A stretch of DNA of 64,000 nt from positions 25,806,797 through 25,870,796 of the forward strand of contig NC_134285.1 in assembly GCF_949628215.1 (NCBI RefSeq), written 5' to 3'. Source of the stretch: Phalacrocorax aristotelis (lineage: Eukaryota; Chordata; Aves; Suliformes; Phalacrocoracidae). The notes below the pieces were generated by a model. That model had not been told where the DNA came from. It made no database searches and saw only the letters and a program-made list of their open reading frames with translations. Positions within the stretch are counted from its first letter, which is position 1; each line of letters opens with the position of its first letter. Below, piece by piece: positions 22,901 to 34,900 of the stretch. The position numbers and the translations under genes are program-made.

Positions 22901-25900
22901 CCCGAGGGCCCCGAGGGTCCCAGCACCTCGGACAGGCCGTATTGCTCACATCAGCTTCCAGGGAGTCAAGAATCACAGGCCGTGCTCTGCTAAAGGACCC
23001 TTGTTACCAGCACGTGGACGTCCCTTAGCAGAGTTACCAGCAGCTTTCTTTTGAGCAGTAGCTAAAAAAAGCCCACCCAAACCCCAAATTAAAAACCCAA
23101 ATCCCCTCTCTTTTGCTACCCACATTCTACGTAGAGTCACAGAAATCAAGGCACTGAGTGGTAAAAACTAGTGTCTCCTCCTAAAGCGTGGCAGCCTCTC
23201 GGAAATTGCACATTATGGGTTTGGGGTTTTTCTGCCTTAATTCAGTTAACTCCTTGCTGTTCCTTGCCCCAAAGGGACTGCAGCTGGGTGCCGTGGCTGG
23301 AGCTCAACCCTCATCTGTCCAGGGCTCCCCTTGCCTGGCAGCCCTGTCCTGCCCAGCTCAGAAGTAGGAGGGTTTGAGCCCCGGGGTGTTGTTGTTGCTG
23401 GGGTAGTGCGACTGCATCAGCGGGACCTCACACTCAGAGCTGCTGGAAAGCATCGCCACCTCCGGCACCTTGCAGCCATGGCTGCTCAAATCCCCATTTT
23501 CCAGACAGGCTTTCACCCCCTCCAGCTCCAGCGGGCTGGCATCCACCCTGGCGCTGGCATGCGCCTTTGCCCGGCGTTGCCGGCGGTAATACATGCCGGC
23601 GGTCACCACCACCACCAACAGCAGCACAGCGGCCAGCGTGGGGACAATCATCAGGGTCAGATTGCTGTCCTTGCTCTGGGTGACGGGCGAGTGCTGCTGG
23701 TGGCTCACTGGCAAGGTCTGTGCCTCGGCACAGTGCTCCTCCTTGGAGACCTTCTCCCCCAGGGGCCCGATGCAGACGCGGTAGGTGCAGTTGGGCTTCA
23801 GCGCCCGCACTGTGTACTCAGAGAGCGAAGCCGGCAAACGCAGCATCACGGGCCGCTTGTCCAGCCCGGAGAGATTTCGGTAGCTCAGGCGGATGCCCTT
23901 CAGCTGTGCTTTGGACTGGACGTAGTTCTGCAAGTCCACTTTGAGGGAGGTGCTGCTGACCTGCACGATGCTGATCCACCGGCTGGGCAGTGGGGCCTGC
24001 GTGGCCAGGGGCGTCGTCGTTCCCCTCACCTCCACCTGGCAGTACACCCCAGCGAAACCCTCCAGGCACAGGCACTCCAGGTGGTTTTGAGCACCCAGGT
24101 GGCAGGTGCCACCATTCAGACACGTGCGAGGTGGACAGACAGGTGGTGGGGGACTGCTGGGGGCCGGGGGGCCGCTGAAGGGTACCAGCAGTGTGGAGCT
24201 GCCCTGGGGAGCCCTGGCCGCTGGGGTGGGAGCGGCAGTGCTGGGCTGTGGTGCTGGGCGGCTGCTGGTGGGGAGTGGTGCAGGCGGTGTCAGAGTGGTG
24301 GTGCGCGGGGTAGTGGGGGGGACAGTGGTGGTGGTGGTGGGGCAGCCGAAGTCAGCATATTGCAGGTGGTGGAGGAGCTTGCCGGAGTTTTTTGGGGGGA
24401 AGTGGCAGCGCGTCTCCTCCGGCCGCCGGAGTACCACGCTGCTGGCATTCACCCACTGCACCAGCCAGCTCATCTGGCAGATGCAGTTGAAGGGGTTGCC
24501 GGCAGCCGTCATGGCCCGCAGCCTGGGGAAGAAGCTGGAGAAATCCCGAGGGATAGTGTTGATGTTGAGGTTGCTGATGTCCAGCTCCTGGAGGTTGTGA
24601 AGGTTGTGGAAGTCCTCTGCTGGCAGCTGGGAGATGCGGGCATTGCCAGCCAGGCTGAGCTTAGTGAGACTCCCCAGCCGCTGCAGCACCGCCGGGACAC
24701 GCTCCAGCAGGTTGTCAGAGACATCCAGCTCGTGGAGGTTGTTCTGGGCCTGGAAGAGCTCCTCATTTAAGCTCGTCAGGCCCAGCCCTGCAATCTTCAG
24801 GGACTCAATGTTGACGGCATGGAAGGCCCCTGGTGCAATGGCAGGGATCTTGTTCCAACTGATGTCCAGCAGCAGGAGGTTGGGCAGGTTGAGGGGGGGC
24901 ACAGCCCAGAGCTGGTTGTTCTGCAGTTTCAGCTCCAGCAGGTTCTCCAGCGTGTCGAAGGCAGCAGCATGGATGTGCTGGATCCTGTTCCGCTGTAGGT
25001 AGAGCCGCTCCAGCAGCCGCAGCCCATGGAAGGTCTCATTGGTGATCTCCTGCAGCTGGTTGGAGGACAGGTCCAAGTTGACAAGCTCTGTCAGGGGCTG
25101 GAAGATGTTTTTCTGGATGCTGGTGATCTTGTTTTGCGAGAGGTCCAAAAGCTGGAGGGCGGGCAGACCCACAAAGCTGTCCTCGTTGAGCGTCGTGATG
25201 CCGTTCTCAAAGATGTAGAGGGACAGGGTGTTGGGGGGCAGCCCCGTGGGCATGGTCTGGCCCCGCCTGGCTGCACACAGGATGGTCCTGGGGTCTTGGC
25301 ACTGGCAGCCTGTGGGACATGCCCCAGCCAGCTCCCTGGGGGCTAAGAGAAGCAGCGTGCAAAGGATCAGCTGGTTCATGGTGTCAGCTCTGCGGGAGAG
25401 AGAAACCCAGCCAAGGTTAGGGGTGAGGCCCTGCTGCGGGGGGGAGCCTGGCCTGGTAGGGCTGTGGGGTGCCTCAGACCCCAATGCTGCTACCCCTGCT
25501 GGCATGTAAGAGCCGTCTCCTCATGTCCTGCCTGGACCCTCCGGCCCAAAGGGACCACAGAGGGAGAGGGGAAGTCCTCACTGGGCTTCTGCCTCCTCTT
25601 TGCTGCTCCAGTCCGGGACAGAGCCATGGAGAGTGAAGCAGCATGTGGGCTGCCCACCCCAGCCCCATGCTCTTGCACCCTCAGGATTTAGGGACACGGT
25701 ACCTTTGTGCACCCCAGGCTCTATCATAAGACACATCCCACTGGCTTCGGTCTGCTCTTGGTACTGTCTCCAGTGGGGCGCCGAGACCCCCCCCCCCAAA
25801 GGGCACAGCAGGGCAAGGGCCTCTACCTCCCCCACTGCACTCAGCAGGGTGCAAATCAAACATGGGGGATGCAGAGTAGGAGCAGAGGCACGGCTCTCTC

Positions 25901-28900
25901 AGCTTGGGAGCCAGGGGAGAGGGGGTGGGAGCCTGGCTGGCCTTCCCCGCACACCAAGCACTGCTTAACCCTTTGCTTGTGCCTCTGTCCCAGCAGCTGC
26001 ACCCACGGGGTCTGCTCCTGCCATGATCGCCAGCAGTAACAATCCCCTCAGGGACAGGGCACCCAGAGGTGGCCCCCACCGTGGGGTGGCATGGGCACAG
26101 GCTATGGGGCCAAAGGAGCTGGCCCTCACCTGCCCCACAGGTCCCTTCTGTGCCCTTCAGAGCTGGCTGCTGTTCCCCTTCCAGCTGGCACCCTGGGGAC
26201 CCAACATAGCACCCTGGGCTGCACCTTCGTCCCTCAGGGACAGGGACTGGGACAGAGAGGAGGATGCGTGTGGGGTGAGTGACACTGTAACTACCCCTGC
26301 CCCAGCCCCCTGTGGGTGCCCCGGCCACATCCTTGCTTCAGGGGTGGCTGGCTCTTCTCTCAACCCCATCTTTCAGCCCTTTTAATGACACTCCTAATTA
26401 GCACAGATGACTGGAGTGGCAGCAGGACCTGGGGTAGGGACACAACACCTCCTGCCACCCCATCCTGTGGGGGGGGCAGACAGGGGTTCTCGGGTGAATC
26501 CCACCAGGAGCTGAGGGTGCCACAAGCACCCTGCCCTGCCAGCCCCAGCCGTTGCCACCACCTCCTCCCCTGCTCCGAGCTGTTCATAACTCCAGGCAAA
26601 CCCCTCCTGTGGCTCGCAAGGGGCCCCCGCCATGTGTGGGGGGCTGATGGGTCACGCAGCAGCACGTGCCACCTGCCCCAGCTGCCTCTCTGCCGTGGGG
26701 GGCCCTGTACGGTGCAGGGACACCACATCCTGCACCAACAGCTGTGGGAGGGACGGGATCTGTGCTGTGTCCACACAACCCAGCATGTACCTGGCCAGCA
26801 GAGCCCCCCATGCCATAGAAGCACTGGCACTCACACACAGCCGGACAGGGTTAACGCAGTGGCTGGCTCCATCACCTCTTCCCCGGGTTGGCCCCCCCAG
26901 GGTGGGGTGCACCCGCACCGCTGGGCAGGGTCACCACAGCTGCCTGAGTCACTTGGCCCAAGTGGCCCTGCCCTGCCACGACCCATGCCATCAGCCGCCC
27001 GACACCAGGGAGGAGCTGCGCCAGGTCCAGGCAGTCACCAAGTCCCCTCCTCGGCACCCCTGGCTCAGGCCCCAGCCCCCTTGCTGATGTCACTGCTGAG
27101 TCCCACCACACCCCAACACCACGGCCAAGCCATTGGTGCGCAGCACAAGGACCAAGCAGAGCCGAAAAAAGCATCACAGAGCCCTTGTGAAGCGTTTTTG
27201 GGGCTAAGGGGGCTGGGGACCAACTGGGCACCCCTCACCGCTGTGCCAGCCCTCAAGGTGGCTCCGGCAGCTGGAGGGTAGTGGCTGGTGGGCAAAGCCT
27301 CGGATGCAGGATGATGAAGATGCCTGCGGTGCCACCACTGTGCCAGGCCGCCCGGGTGGGTAGTGCCAGAGCCTGGCCAGGCCTGCGGGAGGCTGGTGAG
27401 GCCAGGGCTGGTTTTGCAATGCCAGGGTCAGGTTTCGCTGACGTGTCCCGTGCTGCAACCAGCTGCTGACTCCAAGTCTCTCTCGTCCCTTTAATTATGC
27501 TGGCATTTCCTTCCCTCCCCGCCTGCCAGGCTCCCCACTCTGGGCAGGTTCGGCCAGCCTGGCCACAGCCATGGCCACGCATCCCTGCCTTGCCACGAGC
27601 GCCAGGCAGGCCGGCACGGTTGCTCCACCTGCATGCCTTCACCACCTCTCCCTTGGCATCAGCCCACTCCACCGGCACACGCCGGCATCCCACCCTCATA
27701 CCCTGATGCTATTTCAAGGCAGTGAAGGGTTAATGCAGCCCAGGCTCGCTGGGGTGCTTGACCCTCTGAAATGGGGGGCAGGGGAACAGCCTCCCCAGGT
27801 CCCAGGGGGGTCCCCAAGGGTGGAGAGGGGGCCCCGGTTCTGCTGGAGGTTTAGGACCGCCCTGCCAGCGGCCTGCTGCTGCCTTGGCTGGGCTCCCCTG
27901 CGCCTGCACCACAGATATTTGCTGAATTATTCATATTTTCCGGCTGTGGGGAGGATCTGGGCTCAGATTCCCCTAGTCCCGGCTCAGCCTTTCCCTGCCA
28001 GCCTGCTGAGGTGGGAGCGCTGTGTCCTGCCACTCCCTGCCTGCAGCCCTCCAGGCCGGGTCATTCCACTGCCTGCCCTGGGCGAGGGGCTTGGCAGGGA
28101 ACACCCCGCTTTGCACCCACCACATCTTTTAAGGATGAGGCTGATTCCATCCCCTCACCGCAGGGTGATACCTGCGCAGGAAGGGCCGGAGGAGCCCTCC
28201 CGGGGGTCCCTGCCCTTCCCCGCTGCTTGGGGATGTGGCCATTCTCCCCAGGGAACTCAGCAAGGCCAGGATATCCCTTCCTGCACTGGTGAGCAAGGAC
28301 CCGAGACCAAACAAAGCCACTGTTGTTGCCAACAGGCAGCCAAGCCGGTGGGCTGCGTCCTCGGCTGGCAGGCACCAGTGCAAGCAGAACAGGGGGCCCC
28401 CATGAAGCCAGGCCCTGGGTTCTGTCCTGGTCACTGCAGGGAAGGACACTGCCTTCGCTGGGCAGGACACAGGCACTGCTCCCCTCCCTTATGCCCCCCC
28501 CCCGCAACAAGCCGATGTCAGCATGTGCCCCCTCCCGAGACCCAGTGAGGTGGGGGGATGCAGGATTAAGCCCTTAATCCTCCTCCCCTTCAACACACCC
28601 TGCGCCACTGCAGCTCCCACCTCCTCCCAGGCTCCCCTCCCTAGTTAATTAAAGTTTCCGCAGCAGCCCCAGAGGAATGCAGGCCTGGTTATTGCATTCC
28701 CCATGGCGCTCGCTGGCCCCTCGGTCCTGCTCCTGCCCCTTTGACCCGGCCGCGCTCCCTGGCTCAGGTGCCAGCAAGGAGAAAAACCAGCAGAGCCACT
28801 TTACCAGCAGCCAAACTGCCTCCGGAGGAGCCCAAACGCCGGCAGAGGTTGGGAGGAGGCCGATGATGCTGCCACGCGTGGCCCCAGCAGCATGGGCAGA

Positions 28901-31900
28901 TTCCTACAGCATGACTGGGGCGGCCGCTGCTGTCCCCGAGCGCTTCCTCCTGCCGCGTCCCACTGGCAGAGCCAGCAGGGCAGGCAGTGCTTGCATCAGG
29001 GCCAACCGGCAAGGCCACCTGGCCTTGGCGTGGTATGGGGAAAATAGCAATTAGTGTCATCCTTGACAGCGGCACTGCCCAGCGCCGTGTGGGCAGCGGC
29101 ACAGCCCTGGCGGGGTCAGGCCAGTCTGGCCGCTTCTGTCCCAGCATGTCAGCAGGAGTGGGTGTGGGGGACACACACAAGTAGTGGGTTTTGACTGGGA
29201 GAAGAGGGGTCTTGGAAGTGGAGCGTCTCCGCTAGGATGCGCTGGCTCTCATGACAGCTGCCAGCCTGGGGGGGAGCCAGGCATGGGAAGGGACACCCCA
29301 TGGTGGCCCAAAGTGACACCTAGAGAGGGCAACAGGGGCCGGCATCCCCCCCAAGGCATGCCGGGTGATGATGAAGCATGCAGGGAGCTGGCAGCAGGAG
29401 AGGTGGTGGGGTATCCCCGCCGGCCAGCGGCCAGACTGGCCGGTGGCCCTGCTGGCACACATTCCTCTGCGCCAGCCGGGGGAAACCCTCACCGGCACCA
29501 CCCAGGGACGCCACTCGGCCCCATGGCGTGTCAGTCATCCAGGACACCAGCTCCCGAGGACAGGCAGGGCCCGGGCAGCCAAACCCCACCGTGGCTGAGC
29601 CCTCCGCTGAGGAGGGTAGTGGTGGACACCACTGCCAGCGGCTCCCACCTCTGCCTGACACCAAAGGGCAAGCCCTGCTGCCACATATCTGCTGGGACAG
29701 GGTGAGCACAGGCTCAGCCCTGGAGCATGCCACCCCTGTGTGGGTCCTGCAGCCCTTCTGCTGGCAGGGTGAGCACAAGGGACACAGGGCCCTGCCTGCA
29801 CCCTCATCCCTGCCTACCGTGGTGCCATCACCCCAGCCCAGCCAAGGCCTGTCACCAGCCCAGGTGGAGGGGACAGCCAGCAGCCCCCCACCTCAGCTGA
29901 GGCTCAGGCAGGGAGCAGGGCATGCTAGCCCCAGCCAAGACCCACAGCACGGTGTCCTGCCGCAGGCCGAGCCCCGGGTGACACCCCACCACCCAGGGAA
30001 GGTAGCAGGCCATGTGTGTCCCCAGGACCCCCCTGAGACTGCTCCCACCCGTGGGGCGCCCCGACACCGCCGGCCCCACAGCAAGGGGTGAGCCGGGGAC
30101 GCAGGACTCACCGGGGCGGGCCGGGCCGGTCGGTCAGTCGGTCATTCAGTCAGCCTATCAATCCATAGCAGCTGTGAGGCAGATGCGTGAGCAAGCGGAC
30201 AGACGAACGCTCCCCTCTCTGGCCGCGTCGGGCGCGGGGGGGCGGCTTTAAAAGTGCGGGGGCGGAGCCTGCCCTCCCGCCGCCTCTCCATTGGCTGTAG
30301 GGGACGGGGAGGAGAGGGTGGGGCACGGCTGCCCCTCCCAAGGCTCCGCCCCCTGCGCACCTGGGGCCCAGCGGGGGAGGGCCGGGGCCCCCCGGGACCC
30401 CCAGAGTGACCGGAACCCCCCGGACCCTCGGGGATTCCACAGGACCCCCAGAGTCACTGAGACCCCCATGAGACCCACCTAGAGTCACCAGGACCTGCCA
30501 GACTCTGAGACCTCCTAGGGACTCACCAGACCCCCCAGAGTCACTGGGACCCACACCAGACCCCCCAGAGTCATCGGGACCTCTGGGACCCCCAAACCCC
30601 CTGGGGACTCCACAGGACCCCACAGAGTCACCAGGATCCCACAGATCTCTGGGACCCCCACAGGACCTCCCAGAATCACTGGGGCCCCCAGCAGCTCCAG
30701 GAACCCCAGAACCCTCTCCAAGGACCCCCAGGGCCCCCTGAGACCTCCAGCATCCCAGGGATGTACACACCTAGGTATAGTAGTAGCTATGGGTGCCGCT
30801 ATAGGTACCTCCCTCATATCCCCAGCATCCAGGGGACCCTGCCACACCTGATAACACCAGAGGCTTCCCTGGGCCTCCCTGGCACCCCCGTGCCCCCCAT
30901 ATCCGGTACACCCAGGGTAACCAGGGACCCCAGCACCCCCGTGCCCCTGCCATCTGCAGAACCCCTGCCACTCTCTGTTGGGGGACAGGGGGGCAGCAGC
31001 AGCCCTCACAGGGCTGCCCCCATGCTCCAGCAATGGCAGAGCTATGCCAAGTGCCACAGGACAACGCTTCCCATTTGGCGCTGCAAGGATGGCACAGGCT
31101 GGGATTGGACAATCAGACACCCAGGGTGTCCCTGTCCCAGCCTCAGGCCCCAGCAGTGGTGGCAGCACCAGTGACAGTGACCGCAGCCAGGCAGGGGACC
31201 CTGGCACCTGCTGTGGCTGCCCTGGCAGTGTTTGCCTACATCGTGCCAACACTCCTGGGGTGGGATCGTTCCATACCGGCCACAGCTGTCCCTTGTGCCA
31301 CCCAGCCACTCTTAGACAACCCGCAGCAGCGCTGGGGCATCCATGCCACAAGGTGTCCCTGCCACGGGGTGCTGCCAGGGCTGGGGTTGGGAGTGCAGCA
31401 CAGCCTTTGTTTTGCCATATTTCCTCAAAGTCATTCTGTGTAAGACGCCGGCACAGCATGGCACAGTTCCCTGCCCTCTGCGCAGCCACAGAAATGTCAA
31501 CCCAAAAGTAATAGATTGTCCCTTTGTTCTTCTGCAGAGCTCCTTCCTCCACCCCTGCCAAGGGAAGGCAGAGAGGTGGCTCAGTGCTCCTCATCACCAC
31601 TATCCCCTCCAGCCAACCCTGGCTGCAGTCCCCACTGGCCACCTAGCATCCCCATGGTCACCCTCCCCTCCAGCCACCCAGTGTCCCCCCCAGCCACAGT
31701 CCCCTCGCGCCACTGAACCCCCCCTGCCATGGCAGGGACACGCTTTAGCTGGCACAGCCCTGGCCACAGGGCACTCCCGGGGCTGGCAGGCACGGCAGGT
31801 GCCGGGTGAGGCAGGCAGTGTGCCGGGGTGTGCCACGCGTCTGCCCCAAACTGGCCAAGCTGGCCCAGCCAGCCCAGGGGCTCACCTGTGGGTGCCAGCA

Positions 31901-34900
31901 GCTTCACTGAGCAGGGCCGGGTGCCATTGCAGGGTGCAGAGAATGCACGGGGTGCAGGGCTGGGATCGGGATGCCCCACAGCTAGGCATGGCTTCACAGC
32001 GGGCACCGTGCAGCCGGAGTGGGAAGTGGCCAGCAGTGCCATCCTACTGCAAACCTGTCATGCCAGGGTGGAACGGTGAGGGTCGTGCCATGGGGAGCTG
32101 TAAGGCAGGGGAGCAGCCCAGCACACCAAGGGCATCCCCCAGCACTGGCGCTGTCCTCCTGCCACAGGCAGGGTCAGATCCTGCCCCGCGCTTCCCCAGG
32201 ATGGGGTCTGGGATATGCACCAGTGGGGGAAGGCACAGGATCTCAACCCATAGCCATCAGGGTGCTGGGCCGACAGGTGACCCCGGCACAGCACCCTCCT
32301 TCCCTTGCAGGGCGGCCATCCCGCTGTACGACGCCGACACGGGGCTGCTGGTGTTGGCGGGGAAGGTGAGGTCCCATGGCAGTGGGGTGCAGGAAGGTGT
32401 AGTGGGGTGCTCCCCACAGCCCTGCTCATGCCCTGTCCCCTCCGCCTCTCTTCCAGGGAGAAAACCTCCTGTACTGCTTCGAGGCAGTACCGACGCAGCC
32501 GGCGCTCACCCAGGGTAAGCAGGACGCGTCCTGCACCAGGCTGCCCGCAGCCCCAGGGGCCTCACAGGGCCCTGCCCGTGCTGCCTGCCCCACACTTGCC
32601 CCACGCCTGCCCTGCCTGTCCCCTAGTGACCCAGTGCCGGACAGAGGGCAGCACGCGGGGCCTGGCCGCCGTGCCACGCCTGGCCCTGGACGTCATGGCC
32701 TGTGAGGTGCTCCGTGTCCTGCAGCTCACGGACACCGCCCTCATCCCCATCAGCTACGTGGTGCCACGCAAGGTAAGGGGGGGCTGCAGGTGGCATGGTG
32801 GCACAGACACTTGGTGCCATCTCATGGGTGCCACCTCAATGGCACCGGGTGACAAAGGGCACCTGGGTGCAGGGGACCCCAGTCCCCAGCCTGGGGGGAG
32901 CAGGAGAGGAGGAAAACCTGGGTGCTAGAGGCGGAAACCTGGGCACTGATGGTGGGTAATGGAGCCTGAAAAGAGGAGGGTGGGTGCTGGAGGCTGAAAT
33001 CTGGGTGCTGGGTGCTGATGGTGGGTAGTGGAGACTGGAAGGTGGGTGCTGGGTTCTGGGTGCTGAAATCTGGGTGCTGCATGCAAGATGCTGGGTGCTG
33101 GAGAGTGGATCCTGAAAGCCAGGCACGACCTGCTGTAGTGCAGTGGGTGCTGGGTGCCAGATCCTGAATGCTAGGTGCTTAAAGCATTTGAAATGCATTT
33201 GAAATGCATTTGGAATGAAGGTAGCAGAGCCTGGGTGCTGGCAGCAGGATCTTAGGTGCCAGATTGTGAATGCTGGATGCTTAAACCTAGAGGCTGGATG
33301 CTGAAATGCGGGTGCTGGGGCTGGGTGCTGCAAGACATGATGCTGGGAGCTGGGTGCTGTTTCAGAGGCTGTCTGCGTTCAGGGGTGCACGAGGCAGCCC
33401 AACACCGGGCAGCGTCTGACACCTACAGGCTTTGGTGTGCAGCTTGCAGGGATGGGGGTCCATGGCTGGAGGGGCTGGGGTGCCCACAGGTGCCTGGGGG
33501 TGCCCTAGGCCAGGTGGTACCAGCTGGCAGCAGGAGGGGGGCTGCAGGGTTTTGGGGACATTCACCTCTCTTCATCCCCTCTCCTGCAGTCCGTCCAGGA
33601 CTTTCACGAGGATCTGTTCCCTGACTGCGCTGGGATGCTGCCGGCCACTGGCGCTCAGGCCTGGTGGGCAGGGGATAGCCAGCAGGTCAGTATCACCCAG
33701 GGGGGCGTCCCTGCTGGTGGCATCACCCGGGGCCACCACTGCTCCCTGCCCACCGCTCTGCCCACCGGCAGGTGAGGAGGGTGAGCCTGAACCCCGCGCG
33801 GAGATCCACGGAGACCTTCAGCTCCCCCGTCATCACCTGCACCCAGCTACAGGCAGCTGACACCAGCCCCGCTGACGCCGACCGGAGCGTGAGCACGGGG
33901 CACTGGGGAGCATGCCAGGGGCACCAAGGGGTCCAGGGCTCCCTGCTGCTTTCGTCCCGCAGGGAATGGGAGGACTGCGACACCAGCCCCCCCCCGTCCA
34001 CCCGCTCTCTCTCCCACAGGAGGGCAGCGGCTACTCCTCGCCGTCCTCGCTGGCCTCGCCAGGCAGTGCCACCACCTCCCTCTCAGCCAGCACCGGTCCC
34101 TCCAGCGGCTTTGCCAGCAGCCCCAGCCAGAAGTCGCTGCAGAGCATTTTGGGTGAGCAGGCAGCAGGGTGGACTCCCTGTCCCCCAGCTAGGGCCATGT
34201 GGGGCGGGGGGGACCCGGGGTGCTCACCTGTCCCCTGCCTGTGCCAGGACCTAGCTCCCGCTTCCGGCACACACAAGGCAGGGTGCTGCACCGCGACACC
34301 CACCTCACCAACCTGCGGGGGCTCAGCCTCACAACACCGGGCGAGTGCGACGGCTTCTGCGCCAACCATCAGCGCGTCGCACTCCCCCTGCTCTCCGCTG
34401 GCGGCCAGATTGCCGTCCTCGAGGTACCCCCAGCACAGTGTGGTGGCTGGCACAGTGCCAATGGGCATGGCGCCAGTGGACACGGCACAGGTGACCCCCT
34501 GGCTGTCTCCCCCAGCTCTCCAAGCCAGGCCGCCTCCCCGACACAGCCATGCCCACCATCCAGAATGGCGCAGCGGTGGCTGACCTCTCCTGGGACCCCT
34601 TTGATCCACGGCGCCTCGCTGTTGGTACGCATGCCGTCCCCGGGGGAGGGCACTGGGCTATTCCCCGCACCGGGTACACAAGATCGCTAGCTTAACCACT
34701 GCCCATCCGTTTCGGTGCTGCAGCGGGTGAAGACGCCAAGATCCGGCTGTGGCGGATTCCTGAGGGAGGGCTGACGGAGACGCTGCAGGAGCCCGAAGCT
34801 GTCCTCCGAGGTGAGGGGTGTGCAGGAATGCACACCGAGCACCCCATGTTGGAGACAAGCCAGTGTTCTCCAACCCAGCACAGGCAGGGACGGCCATGCA

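Noticed and set aside
23331-24770. 479-codon open frame on + opposite VASN
   Set aside because: It is the antisense shadow of the VASN coding exon; the composition follows from GC-rich third positions and no family is recognisable.
25380-25505. 42-codon upstream extension of the VASN frame
   Set aside because: It crosses the splice acceptor and lies in intron 1; the downstream ATG begins a proper signal peptide and gives the family length.
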